From Novosphingobium sp. ST904 (GTDB lineage Bacteria; Pseudomonadota; Alphaproteobacteria; Sphingomonadales; Sphingomonadaceae): a stretch of DNA of 64,000 nt. A program made the position numbers and the translations under genes. Of the stretch, positions 17,686 through 24,984 are shown in pieces. Position 1 is the stretch's first letter; each line of letters begins with the position of its first letter. The notes under the pieces are model-generated. The model did no database searches. It was not told the DNA's origin and saw only the letters and a list, made by a program, of their open reading frames with translations. The DNA lies in the NCBI RefSeq assembly GCF_001298105.1, contig NZ_LGJH01000148.1:1-64000 (forward strand). Direction: 5' to 3'.

Positions 17686-18081
17686 ATGACCCGCGACGAC
17701 TACGAGAGATATGCGGCCGCCTTCAACGCGAGGGATTACGATGCAGTCTATGATTTCTACGCGCCCGGTGCCCGGCTCGCCTTCTTCGGAGTCGAACTTT
17801 CATCGCGCGAGGCGTTCAAGCGCTTCTACGATTTCCTGCACGGTTATGTCGACGAGACCCTTACGATAGAGCGCTTTGCCGCGAGCGAAGACCTCGTCGC
17901 CCTCGAAGGCGTGATCCGCATCGCGGCGCACCGGGATCTCGATGCCGAAACGCTGAAGGCGAACGGGTTGCTCCAGTTCTTCCCGATCCGTGCCGGCGAA
18001 GTCCAGGAACTGCGGCAGTTCATCCATTACCATGTCGACCAGGGCCATTTCACGAGGGTGCAATGCGCGCTGATTCCCTGA
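17686..18081 (+). CDS. NTF2-like/SnoaL-like protein, 131 aa
   Basis: The sequence YERYAAAFNARDYDAVYDFYAPGARLAFFG followed by FIHYHVDQGHFTRVQ matches the NTF2/SnoaL single-domain fold. The ATG at 17686 is chosen because GGAGA precedes it by five bases; an upstream ATG at 17662 would add eight residues without a good ribosome site. It is the third protein of this fold in the cluster. One of the three is the best candidate for a small lyase or decarboxylase that makes a stilbene from a lignin dimer, but which one cannot be decided from sequence. Confidence 0.75.
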   Translation: MTRDDYERYAAAFNARDYDAVYDFYAPGARLAFFGVELSSREAFKRFYDFLHGYVDETLTIERFAASEDLVALEGVIRIAAHRDLDAETLKANGLLQFFPIRAGEVQELRQFIHYHVDQGHFTRVQCALIP

Positions 18082-18190
18082 TGCCCGTCACGTGCCACGA
18101 ACACGGCAATTGTCGCGCGGTCAGCCGATTGCCGGGCAAAGACCGTTTCAAGGAGGCGAACGGCGAGGCTGTAGGCGCCCTCTTCCCCAG

Positions 18191-18202
18191 TAACAAACGT
18201 GA
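18191..18202. promoter_or_regulatory. Degenerate operator TAACAAACGTGA upstream of marR
   Basis: It matches seven of the eight defining bases of TAAC-N4-GTTA. It lies just ahead of a plausible promoter (TTGACA at 18208-18213, CTAAAT at 18232-18237) whose transcript would begin at or very near the marR ATG at 18245. It could mediate autoregulation. Weak evidence alone. Confidence 0.4.
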
Positions 18203-18244
18203 TTATCTTGACAGATATCGCACCCCTTGCGCTAAATCCCGTCA

Positions 18245-18793
18245 ATGCGCGAAACCAGACAATCGAACGAGATCGACAACGAGTCCGAAACCACGGCGGC
18301 GATGCCGGTGAGCACGCGTTCGGAAACCCTCCACCGGCTTCTCAAGCTCTCGAACCGGCTCATGGCGCCGTTCTCGGTCAATCTGGAACACCAGTACAAG
18401 ATCAGCCTGAACGAGTTTCGCCTGCTGATGCTGATCGGCCGTTTCCCCCAATCGGCGAGCCATGAACTGGCGGAAATGACAGGCGTCAATGCGATGAGCG
18501 TATCCCGCGCGGTTTCGGCGCTGGAGCGCCACGGCCGCGTTCTCGTCGTTCGCGACGAGGAAAACCGGCGCCGCAAACGGCTGACCCTTACCCCGGAGGG
18601 CGAACGTCTCTACCGGATCATGCGCCCGCAGACCGAAAGAGTGGCGGACTACCTGTTATCGGCGCTTCACCCGCACGAAGTCGCCATGTTCGATCATATT
18701 CTCACCACCTTGATCGATACGCTTGAAGCCACGGACGAAGAAGGCCGCTCGCTGTTCCTCGAACGCACGAGGCCCGACGACGCTGAAGCCTAG
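18245..18793 (+). CDS. MarR-family transcriptional regulator, probable regulator of the cluster
   Basis: A 182-residue winged-helix protein. The recognition helix region is SHELAEMTGVNAMSVSRAVSALERHGRV and the wing is DEENRRRKRLTLTPEG, both typical of MarR. MarR dimers bind short palindromes and are released by aromatic ligands. Its location beside the set of TAAC-N4-GTTA sites makes it the likely binder. The first 19 residues are polar and may not be translated: an alternative ATG lies at 18302, and neither start has a strong ribosome site. A promoter ending almost at 18245 could give a leaderless transcript. Confidence 0.85.
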   Translation: MRETRQSNEIDNESETTAAMPVSTRSETLHRLLKLSNRLMAPFSVNLEHQYKISLNEFRLLMLIGRFPQSASHELAEMTGVNAMSVSRAVSALERHGRVLVVRDEENRRRKRLTLTPEGERLYRIMRPQTERVADYLLSALHPHEVAMFDHILTTLIDTLEATDEEGRSLFLERTRPDDAEA

Positions 18794-18814
18794 GCTTTGT
18801 GGACGGACTTGCCT

Positions 18815-18860
18815 GATGGCGTGACTCATAATAACACTCGTTACTATGAGTCACGCCATC
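18815..18860. promoter_or_regulatory. 46-base palindrome with a TAAC-N4-GTTA core
   Basis: Perfect 16-base arms GATGGCGTGACTCATA (18815-18830) and TATGAGTCACGCCATC (18845-18860) enclose ATAACACTCGTTAC, whose inner TAAC/GTTA also pair. It lies between the marR stop (18793) and the MFS start (18887). It may be an extended operator for the transporter, a hairpin ending the marR transcript, or both; no T-tract follows. Confidence 0.7.
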
Positions 18861-18886
18861 GGTCTTGAACCGCGCGGTTCCCGCGC

Positions 18887-20119
18887 ATGAACTCAACTTC
18901 CGCGACATCCGCGCATGAAGAAGCGCGAGGGCCAAGTCTGGGTTTCGGGATTGCCCTCGGCTTCCTCTCCGCGCTCGGCCCTTTTGCGATAGACCTCTAT
19001 CTTCCCGCCATGCCCGCAATGGCAGGCGCCCTCAGCGCAAGCGATTCCGGGGTGCAACGAACGCTCTCGGCATTCTTCCTCGGCCTGGCAGTGGCGCAGA
19101 TACCGATCGGCTCGCTCGGCGATCGGTTCGGACGGCGCGCGCCGCTGATGGGCGGACTCTGTATCTTCGTCGCCGCCTCGGTCGCCTGCGCCTTCGCCGC
19201 CACGCTCGAACAACTGGTCCTGTTGCGCTTTCTTCAGGGCATGGGAGCCTGCGCCGGTACGTCCAGCGCGCGCGCCATCATTCGCGACCTCCATCGCGGA
19301 CACCATGCCGCCCGGCTGATGGCCTTCACGTTCCTTATCATCGGTATTTCGCCGATGCTCGCTCCATTGCTGGGCAGCACATTGCTCCATCTCGTTTCAT
19401 GGCGAGGACTGTTCGGCGTGCTTGCCGCCGCCGGCATGATTGCCGCAGGCTGCGTCATGCTCTTCCTCCCCGAAACCTTGCCGCCGGCCCTGCGTACGAC
19501 GGACTGGCGCGCCTTGCCCCATGTCCATGCCCGCCTGCTGTGGACCCCGCGCTTCGTCGGCTGGGCCATCGTCGCAGGGCTCGCGACCACGATCCCCTTT
19601 GCCTTCGTGACCGCCGCGCCGTTCATCTATTCAGGGATCTACGAACTCGATCCCATGTGGTTCAGCATTCTGCTCGCACTCAATGCCTGCATGTCGATCA
19701 TCGCGACACAAGCCGCGCCGCACTTGCTCAAACGGTTCGGCGCCGTTCGCCTGGCCGGAAGCGCTGGCGCCATAGCACTTAGCGCAACGGCACTGGTGGC
19801 CATCACCGGATCCGACGGCATCCCGCTACCGCTGTTTCAGGCTTATTCGATATTGCTGTTCATGGTTGCCGGTCTGATCCTGACCCCGGCGGCGACCAGC
19901 GCCCTCGATTCCGTGCGGAGCGGCATCGGTGCCGCAGCCGGGCTGCTCGGCACCATCCAGCTCGCGGTAACAGCCCTTGCGAGCGCCGCTGTCACGTTGT
20001 GGCCTCCCGTTTCCCTGCTTCCGCTGACCTTGGTGCTGGCAACGGGATTCACTGCGATGATCGTGATCGTTGCCTTGCTCGGCCGCTTGCGGCCGGAGGA
20101 AGAATCCAGCGCCGCCTAG
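18887..20119 (+). CDS. MFS transporter of the Bcr/CflA drug-resistance type
   Basis: A 410-residue major facilitator with about twelve membrane helices. The first helix reads LGFGIALGFLSALGPFAIDLYLPAMPAM, the usual opening of Bcr/CflA proton-driven exporters (DLYLPAMP motif), and GSLGDRFGRRAPLMGG is the loop 2-3 signature. It probably exports toxic aromatics or products of the cluster. It follows marR and the 46-base palindrome, the classic arrangement of a MarR regulator and the efflux pump it controls. The ribosome site before the ATG is weak. Confidence 0.86.
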   Translation: MNSTSATSAHEEARGPSLGFGIALGFLSALGPFAIDLYLPAMPAMAGALSASDSGVQRTLSAFFLGLAVAQIPIGSLGDRFGRRAPLMGGLCIFVAASVACAFAATLEQLVLLRFLQGMGACAGTSSARAIIRDLHRGHHAARLMAFTFLIIGISPMLAPLLGSTLLHLVSWRGLFGVLAAAGMIAAGCVMLFLPETLPPALRTTDWRALPHVHARLLWTPRFVGWAIVAGLATTIPFAFVTAAPFIYSGIYELDPMWFSILLALNACMSIIATQAAPHLLKRFGAVRLAGSAGAIALSATALVAITGSDGIPLPLFQAYSILLFMVAGLILTPAATSALDSVRSGIGAAAGLLGTIQLAVTALASAAVTLWPPVSLLPLTLVLATGFTAMIVIVALLGRLRPEEESSAA

Positions 20120-20203
20120 ATCGTAAACTCATAAACGGCACCATCGAGGGTTGAGGCAAAATGGCTCACCGCGAGGAGGGAGGGCAGCTCCCGGTCCACC
20201 GGG

Positions 20204-20613
20204 ATGGACCTCAAGGAATACTTCCGCGAAACCGAAGCGGACGGCCTTCGCAGCGTGCGCAAGTCGCAGCGCGAAAGCTGCGCTGGTTCCGGCGTCTGCG
20301 CTGGTACCAGAAGCCGACGATCCCCATGGTCAACGGATAGAGCTTCGGCGGTGGCTTCTTCCCGCTTTTCGGCTGCGACCTGGCGATATGCGCGGAAGTG
20401 GCGAAGATGTTGCTCGGCAAGAACCCGGCGGCGCTCAAGTTCGCCAAGGGCGCGGTGCGCCGTGTGGGCACTCTCACTTACGATGAAGCGGAAGACTACC
20501 TTATGCGCATGCAGGAGGCCTGCAGTTTTCACGATACCAGCCAAGGCCGCAAGGACGGCATCCGCCAGTTCATCGACGGAAAGAGCTACAAGCCCGGCCT
20601 TGCCCGCCTATGA
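20204..20613 (+). pseudogene. ferB: Remnant of feruloyl-CoA (p-hydroxycinnamoyl-CoA) hydratase-lyase, internally deleted
   Basis: Three separate pieces of one crotonase-family enzyme can be read: an N-terminal MDLKEYFRETEADGL, a middle KLRWFRRLRWYQKPTIPMVNG followed by an in-frame TAG (20338-20340) and then SFGGGFFPLFGCDLAICAE, and a C-terminal LLGKNPAALKFAKGAVRRVG through FIDGKSYKPGLARL. The first and second are in different frames, and the roughly 150 residues that normally separate the second and third, including the catalytic segment, are missing. It is therefore a decayed gene, unlike the single-base breaks elsewhere in the window. The family splits feruloyl-CoA into vanillin and acetyl-CoA. 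The next gene is the matching CoA synthetase. Confidence 0.72.
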
Positions 20614-20644
20614 CAAGTCGAGGACCGGCGAAAATGCCTGAAAC

Positions 20645-20690
20645 TTGAACAAGAGGAACATTGCCATTTTGCGGCGCCCCTCTTGTTCAA
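20645..20690. terminator. Inverted repeat TTGAACAAGAGG ... CCTCTTGTTCAA
   Basis: Perfect 12-base arms with a 22-base loop, just past the pseudogene and 15 bases beyond the end of ferA (minus strand). It is most simply a terminator for ferA; the long loop makes that moderate. Confidence 0.5.
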
Positions 20691-20705
20691 TGGAAGAACT
20701 TCATC

Positions 20706-22835
20706 TCAGCCAGAGATCAGCGCATCCAGCGCGATCACACCCTTTCCTTCCGGCAGAACCAAAACGGGATTGAGATCGAGTTCCCCGATCCCGGGCGTAC
20801 CGCGAACCAGCACGGCAAGCGTTTCCACCATACCCGCCAGCGCATCGACATCGGCTATGGGCGCGCCGCGAAAACCCTGGAGCAACGGCGCCATCCGCAG
20901 GGAAAGAATCCGGGTCTTGATCTCGGCGCGCGAAAGGTCAGGCGGCAGCAGCACGGCGTCATGAAGCAATTCGGCAGCAACGCCGCCGAACCCAACGAGG
21001 ATCACGGCGCCCCAGTCCGGATCGCGGCGAGCACCGACAATCATTTCCACGCCGCGCGGCGCCATGGCTTCAACCAGAATGCCATCAAGGACAAGGCCGG
21101 GCCTCGCTGCCTGCACGTCGGCCTCCATCTTGCCCCATGCGGCCGCCAGTGCCGCCGAATCGGCGATCCCGATCGCAACGCCGCCCGCATCGCTCTTGTG
21201 GCTGAGCGCTGCGGCCTGCGCCTTGAGAACGACCGGATATCCGATGCCGGCGGCAATCTCCTGCGCGGCTTCAAGGGAACCTGCCAGCGCGCCTCTCGAA
21301 AAGGTCAAGCCGTGCGGTGCCAGCAATTGCTTCGCACGATATTCGGGAATGGTTTCTCCCGCCGCCGGCCCGGCGATCGAAATCGCCGTCCTGTCAGTCA
21401 GGCCCGAAGAGTGCGCGCCATACCACGCGAGGCAGGCCAGCGCCTTGAGCGCGCGCTCGGGCGTAGGGAAATAGGGTGAGCCAAGCGCCCGAATGGCAGC
21501 CACATCGTCGCCCAGAACACCGCCGCCTTCATCCACACCGGCAACGATCAGCGGCTTGCGCCCGCCGAGCTCCGCAATCGCTTTCGCCACTGCGGAGAAT
21601 TTGACGTGCGAGGTATGCGTGTCGGTCTGGATCAACGGAACGAGGATGGTTTCGATCCGCCGCTCCTCGCCCAGGGCGGCAATCGTCCGGTTGTAAAGCG
21701 TGGGATCGACCAGGCCCTGCGCCGTGATGTCGAGCGGATTGCTCACCGGGACGAAGGAAGGCAAAGCCTCGCGCAAAGCGGGGCTGTCGGCGTCGGTAAG
21801 CTTGGGCAGTTCCAGTCCGAGCGCCTCGGCGCCATCCAGCATCATCGCTTTCAAGGCGCCGGATTCAGAAATGATGCCCACGCTTCCCGAAGGTAGCGAC
21901 GGACAGCGAATCGCAATCTCGGTCACGTCTCCAAGCACTTCCAGCCCATCGACCAGGATCACGCCCGCATGCTCGACCAGGGTCCGCATCACTGCATGAT
22001 CGCCCGCCATCGCGCCAGTGTGCGTCGCCGCGCTTTCCCGCCCGGCTTCGCTGGAGCCCGGATGAAGAAGCACGACAAGCTTGCCCCGCTCCCGCGCTGC
22101 CCGCGCCGCCGCCAGAAACGCGGCAGGTTTGCGGAATTGCTCGACGATCATGGCGATAACGCCGATGGCCGGATCTTCGGCGAGATGCGCGACGTAGTCC
22201 TCTACCCCGCTCGCCGCTTCGTTGCCGGTAGAGATGTAGCAGGAAAGCGGCACCTCCCGGGCGATCATGGTCGTGGCGAGCACCGCGGCCATGGCGCCAG
22301 ACTGCGAAACGATGCCGACCTTGCGGTCCCCTCTCGCCCGTGCCTCCGGCAATTCTACGAAAGTCAGCGCGACATTGGCATCGAAATTGACGAGGCCGAG
22401 ACAGTTCGGCCCCTCGATCACCATCCCTGAATCGCGGGCGATCCGAGCCAGTTCCTCCTGCCGGGCAAGTCCTTCAGGCCCGCCTTCGGCAAACCCCGCC
22501 GAAAAGATCACGGCTGCTCCACATCGCCGCTGCGCCAGTTCGCGCACGGCATCGAGGACGGCAGCCTGGGGGATTGCCAGAACAGCCACGTCCACGTCTT
22601 CCGGCAACGCGGCGACATCCGGCACGCAGCGCCTTCCGCCTATTTCCTCCCGCTTGGGATTGACGAGGTGGATCTCCCCCGAGAACCCCCTGTCGACGAG
22701 GTTCTTCAGAACGGAAGCACCCAGCGCTCCGGGCCGGTCGGACGCACCGACGATGGCAACGCTGCGTGGATTGAGAAGCCGTTCCATGGCCGCCCGTTCG
22801 AGCGGTTCGAGCACAGCGGTACCTTGCGCAGACAT
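20706..22835 (-). CDS. ferA: Feruloyl-CoA synthetase, NDP-forming acyl-CoA synthetase family
   Basis: A 709-residue protein fusing both halves of the NDP-forming acyl-CoA synthetase family. It has an N-terminal CoA-binding Rossmann domain (NPRSVAIVGASDRPGALG), a succinyl-CoA-synthetase-like domain with the phosphorylated histidine in ATHTGAMAGD, and a C-terminal ATP-grasp domain (GYPVVLKAQAAALSHKSDAGG). Length and layout match SYK-6 FerA, which activates ferulate and other hydroxycinnamates with CoA and ATP. The adjacent ferB remnant and ferC-like regulator support ferulate as substrate. The start follows GGGAGA. A related acid cannot be excluded. Confidence 0.82.
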   Translation of the reverse strand: MSAQGTAVLEPLERAAMERLLNPRSVAIVGASDRPGALGASVLKNLVDRGFSGEIHLVNPKREEIGGRRCVPDVAALPEDVDVAVLAIPQAAVLDAVRELAQRRCGAAVIFSAGFAEGGPEGLARQEELARIARDSGMVIEGPNCLGLVNFDANVALTFVELPEARARGDRKVGIVSQSGAMAAVLATTMIAREVPLSCYISTGNEAASGVEDYVAHLAEDPAIGVIAMIVEQFRKPAAFLAAARAARERGKLVVLLHPGSSEAGRESAATHTGAMAGDHAVMRTLVEHAGVILVDGLEVLGDVTEIAIRCPSLPSGSVGIISESGALKAMMLDGAEALGLELPKLTDADSPALREALPSFVPVSNPLDITAQGLVDPTLYNRTIAALGEERRIETILVPLIQTDTHTSHVKFSAVAKAIAELGGRKPLIVAGVDEGGGVLGDDVAAIRALGSPYFPTPERALKALACLAWYGAHSSGLTDRTAISIAGPAAGETIPEYRAKQLLAPHGLTFSRGALAGSLEAAQEIAAGIGYPVVLKAQAAALSHKSDAGGVAIGIADSAALAAAWGKMEADVQAARPGLVLDGILVEAMAPRGVEMIVGARRDPDWGAVILVGFGGVAAELLHDAVLLPPDLSRAEIKTRILSLRMAPLLQGFRGAPIADVDALAGMVETLAVLVRGTPGIGELDLNPVLVLPEGKGVIALDALISG

Positions 22836-22879
22836 CCTTGATCTCCCGGCCTGACGATCCTCGATCCGGTCATCGCCGG

Positions 22880-22920
22880 ACTTGCGCGGTTTGTATCTCA
22901 GGCATACAATATGCGCAAGT
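22880..22920. promoter_or_regulatory. Extended palindromic operator between marR and ferA
   Basis: Outer arms ACTTGCGC (22880-22887) and GCGCAAGT (22913-22920) and inner arms TTGTAT (22891-22896) and ATACAA (22904-22909) are all perfect and share one centre. It lies in the ferA promoter region. The inner element recurs with small changes at 23405-23423, on the other side of the marR gene. Confidence 0.72.
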
Positions 22921-22931
22921 CGCGTGGTTCG

Positions 22932-23366
22932 TCAGGCTACCCGTTCCTGTTGGCGCAGGCGCTGCAGCAGCGACAGCAGCATGTTCCGCTCGGCGACACT
23001 GAGCGGTCCGAAGAATTTCCGCTCATGCCTTTCGAACACAAGGTCGATCTCGGTCGCGAGAGTTCGGCCTACTTCTGTCAGTTCAAGGGAATGTGCACGC
23101 GGATCGGCGCTGGGCGCGCGGCGCACGGCCCCTCGACCTTCCAGGATATCGACAATCTTCATCGCGCTCGACCGGTTCACGTTAAGCGCCTCTCCCAGCG
23201 CGGTCTGGGTGCATCCCGGATTGGCGCGGACCAGCAGCAGGGCCGAGGCGCGCGCCGGCGTGATATCCAGCGGTTCAAGCGCCTGCCTTGCGGATTCGTG
23301 AGCGACGGATTGCAGCATCTGGATCTGGAATCCGATCTGCCCGGAAAGCTCTTCCCCCTCGTTCAT
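22932..23366 (-). CDS. ferC: MarR-family regulator, FerC-like
   Basis: A 144-residue MarR protein: TPARASALLLVRANPGCTQTALGEALNVNRSSAMKIVDILEGRGAVRR is the winged-helix core, with DPRAHSLELTEVG as wing. In SYK-6 the MarR protein FerC represses ferBA and is released by hydroxycinnamoyl-CoA; position next to ferA on the same strand supports an equivalent role. An AGGAGAGG ribosome site precedes the ATG at 23366. Matching palindromes lie at 22880-22920 and 23405-23423, consistent with autoregulation and control of both ferA and the divergent aldehyde dehydrogenase. Confidence 0.78.
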   Translation of the reverse strand: MNEGEELSGQIGFQIQMLQSVAHESARQALEPLDITPARASALLLVRANPGCTQTALGEALNVNRSSAMKIVDILEGRGAVRRAPSADPRAHSLELTEVGRTLATEIDLVFERHERKFFGPLSVAERNMLLSLLQRLRQQERVA

Positions 23367-23404
23367 GACCTCTCCTCAGCCGCTGGCTCGATGCCTTGTT
23401 TTCT

Positions 23405-23423
23405 ATGTATCCCAAGCGTACAA
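23405..23423. promoter_or_regulatory. Second FerC-type operator ATGTAT-N7-GTACAA
   Basis: TGTAT-CCCAAGC-GTACA has five-base arms with one G.T-type mismatch in the outer pairing, and the same 7-base spacing as the inner repeat at 22891-22909. It lies in the gap between the divergent marR (minus) and aldehyde dehydrogenase (plus) genes. Confidence 0.58.
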
Positions 23424-23513
23424 ACTCATGCGTGCCATTGCAAGGCGCGCATCGACTCCGCCAGCGAGGGACAAGAAGCCCGCCGGGACGGATGCCAACC
23501 AAGGAGAGTGATC

Positions 23514-24938
23514 GTGAAAACCGATTTCAAGCTGCTGGTCAACGGTGAACTGATCGACGGCGTTTCCACATTCGACGTCGTCAATCCGGCTACCGAGGAC
23601 GTCTTCGCCCAGTGCCCGGGCGCTGACGAGGCTATCCTGAACCGGGCCGTATCCGCCGCCAAGGCTGCGCTTCCGGGATGGTCCGCTCTCTCCGCCGATG
23701 AACGCGCCGGCTATATCAACCGCCTGGCAGACGCGATGGAGGCCCGCATCGAGGACTTTGCCCGCCTGCTCACGGCGGAACAGGGCAAGCCGCTGGATCA
23801 GGCCACTTACGAGATCGGCGGAAGCATCTACACGCTGCGCGCCTTTGCGGCGATGCGCCTTCCCGAACAGACCCTTCGCAATGAAAACGGCAGTACCGTG
23901 GTGGAGCATCGCACGCCGCTGGGGGTCTGCGCCTCGATCACGCCGTGGAATTTCCCGGTGATCCTGCTGGCGAACAAGCTTGGCCCCTGCCTTGTCATGG
24001 GGAACACGATGGTTTCCAAACCGGCGCCGACAACGCCGCTCACCACGCTTCTGCTGGCCGAACTCGCGGCGGACATCCTGCCTGCCGGCGTATTCAACGT
24101 GATCTGCGACCAGAATGAGCTCGGCCCGCTGATCACCGCACATCCCGACATCGCCAAGGTGGCCTTCACCGGATCGACCGCGACCGGGAAGAAAGTCATG
24201 GCCTCCGCGGCGCAAAACGTGAAGCGCGTGACGCTGGAACTGGGCGGCAACGACGCTGCCATCGTGCTGGACGACGTGCCGGCCCGGATCGCCGCACAGA
24301 AAGTCTATGCAGGCGCCATGGCCAACGCCGGCCAGATCTGCGTCGCCATCAAGCGCGCCTATGTGCCCAGCGCAATGTACGAGGAATTCTGCGACGAAAT
24401 CGCCAAGCTCGCCGATCAGGCCGTGCTCGACGACGGCGCCAAGCAAGGCTCTACCATCGGACCGATCCAGAACCGGATGCAGTTCGAGAAAGTGCGCGAC
24501 CTGATCGAGGATGCCAAGCAGCGCGGCCGGGTCGTTGCGGGCGGCGACGTGCCGGACCGGAAGGGCTTCTTCATCCCTCCCACGGTGATCGCCGATCTCG
24601 ACGACGATGCACCGCTGGTGCGCGAAGAGCAGTTCGGCCCGGTGCTGCCGGTTCTGAAGTACGACGATATCGAGGACGTGATCGCCCGCGCCAACGATTC
24701 CCCCTATGGCCTGGGCGGCACCGTCTGGGGCGCCGACCAGCTTCGCGCGATGGACGTGGCGCGCCGGATCGACGCGGGCACCGTCTGGGTAAACCAGCAC
24801 CTTGCGATCGACCCGAACATTCCATTCCGGGGCGCCAAGCAGTCCGGGCTCGGCACGGAACACGGGCTGGCCGGGCTCATGGAATATACGCAGGCGCACA
24901 TCGTAAGCGCGGTGCCGCTGGAACTCGAACAGGCCTGA
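23514..24938 (+). CDS. Aldehyde dehydrogenase, candidate vanillin/aromatic aldehyde dehydrogenase
   Basis: A complete 474-residue aldehyde dehydrogenase. It has ITPWNFPVILLANKLGPCL, FTGSTATGKKVM, the catalytic glutamate in VTLELGGNDAAIV, the catalytic cysteine in NAGQICVAIKRAY, and the C-terminal FRGAKQSGLGTEHG. The GTG at 23514 is the start because AAGGAGAG lies five bases upstream; the frame extends further upstream but without a ribosome site. Sharing a regulator region with ferA, it most likely oxidises vanillin from ferulate to vanillate. It is not identified as LigV by sequence alone. Confidence 0.86.
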   Translation: MKTDFKLLVNGELIDGVSTFDVVNPATEDVFAQCPGADEAILNRAVSAAKAALPGWSALSADERAGYINRLADAMEARIEDFARLLTAEQGKPLDQATYEIGGSIYTLRAFAAMRLPEQTLRNENGSTVVEHRTPLGVCASITPWNFPVILLANKLGPCLVMGNTMVSKPAPTTPLTTLLLAELAADILPAGVFNVICDQNELGPLITAHPDIAKVAFTGSTATGKKVMASAAQNVKRVTLELGGNDAAIVLDDVPARIAAQKVYAGAMANAGQICVAIKRAYVPSAMYEEFCDEIAKLADQAVLDDGAKQGSTIGPIQNRMQFEKVRDLIEDAKQRGRVVAGGDVPDRKGFFIPPTVIADLDDDAPLVREEQFGPVLPVLKYDDIEDVIARANDSPYGLGGTVWGADQLRAMDVARRIDAGTVWVNQHLAIDPNIPFRGAKQSGLGTEHGLAGLMEYTQAHIVSAVPLELEQA

Positions 24939-24944
24939 ACCGGC

Positions 24945-24976
24945 GGGAGGGGCGCCCCGCTGCAGGCGCCCCTCCC
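24945..24976. terminator. Bidirectional terminator hairpin
   Basis: Perfect 12-base arms GGGAGGGGCGCC and GGCGCCCCTCCC with an 8-base loop, filling the 46-base gap between the convergent aldehyde dehydrogenase and alcohol dehydrogenase genes. No long T-tract follows on either strand. Confidence 0.75.
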
Positions 24977-24984
24977 TTGCAAGA

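Noticed and set aside
22911..23513. 200-residue N-terminal extension of the aldehyde dehydrogenase at 23514
   Set aside because: It overlaps the whole MarR gene on the other strand and lacks family similarity; the GTG at 23514 has a strong ribosome site and matches family length.
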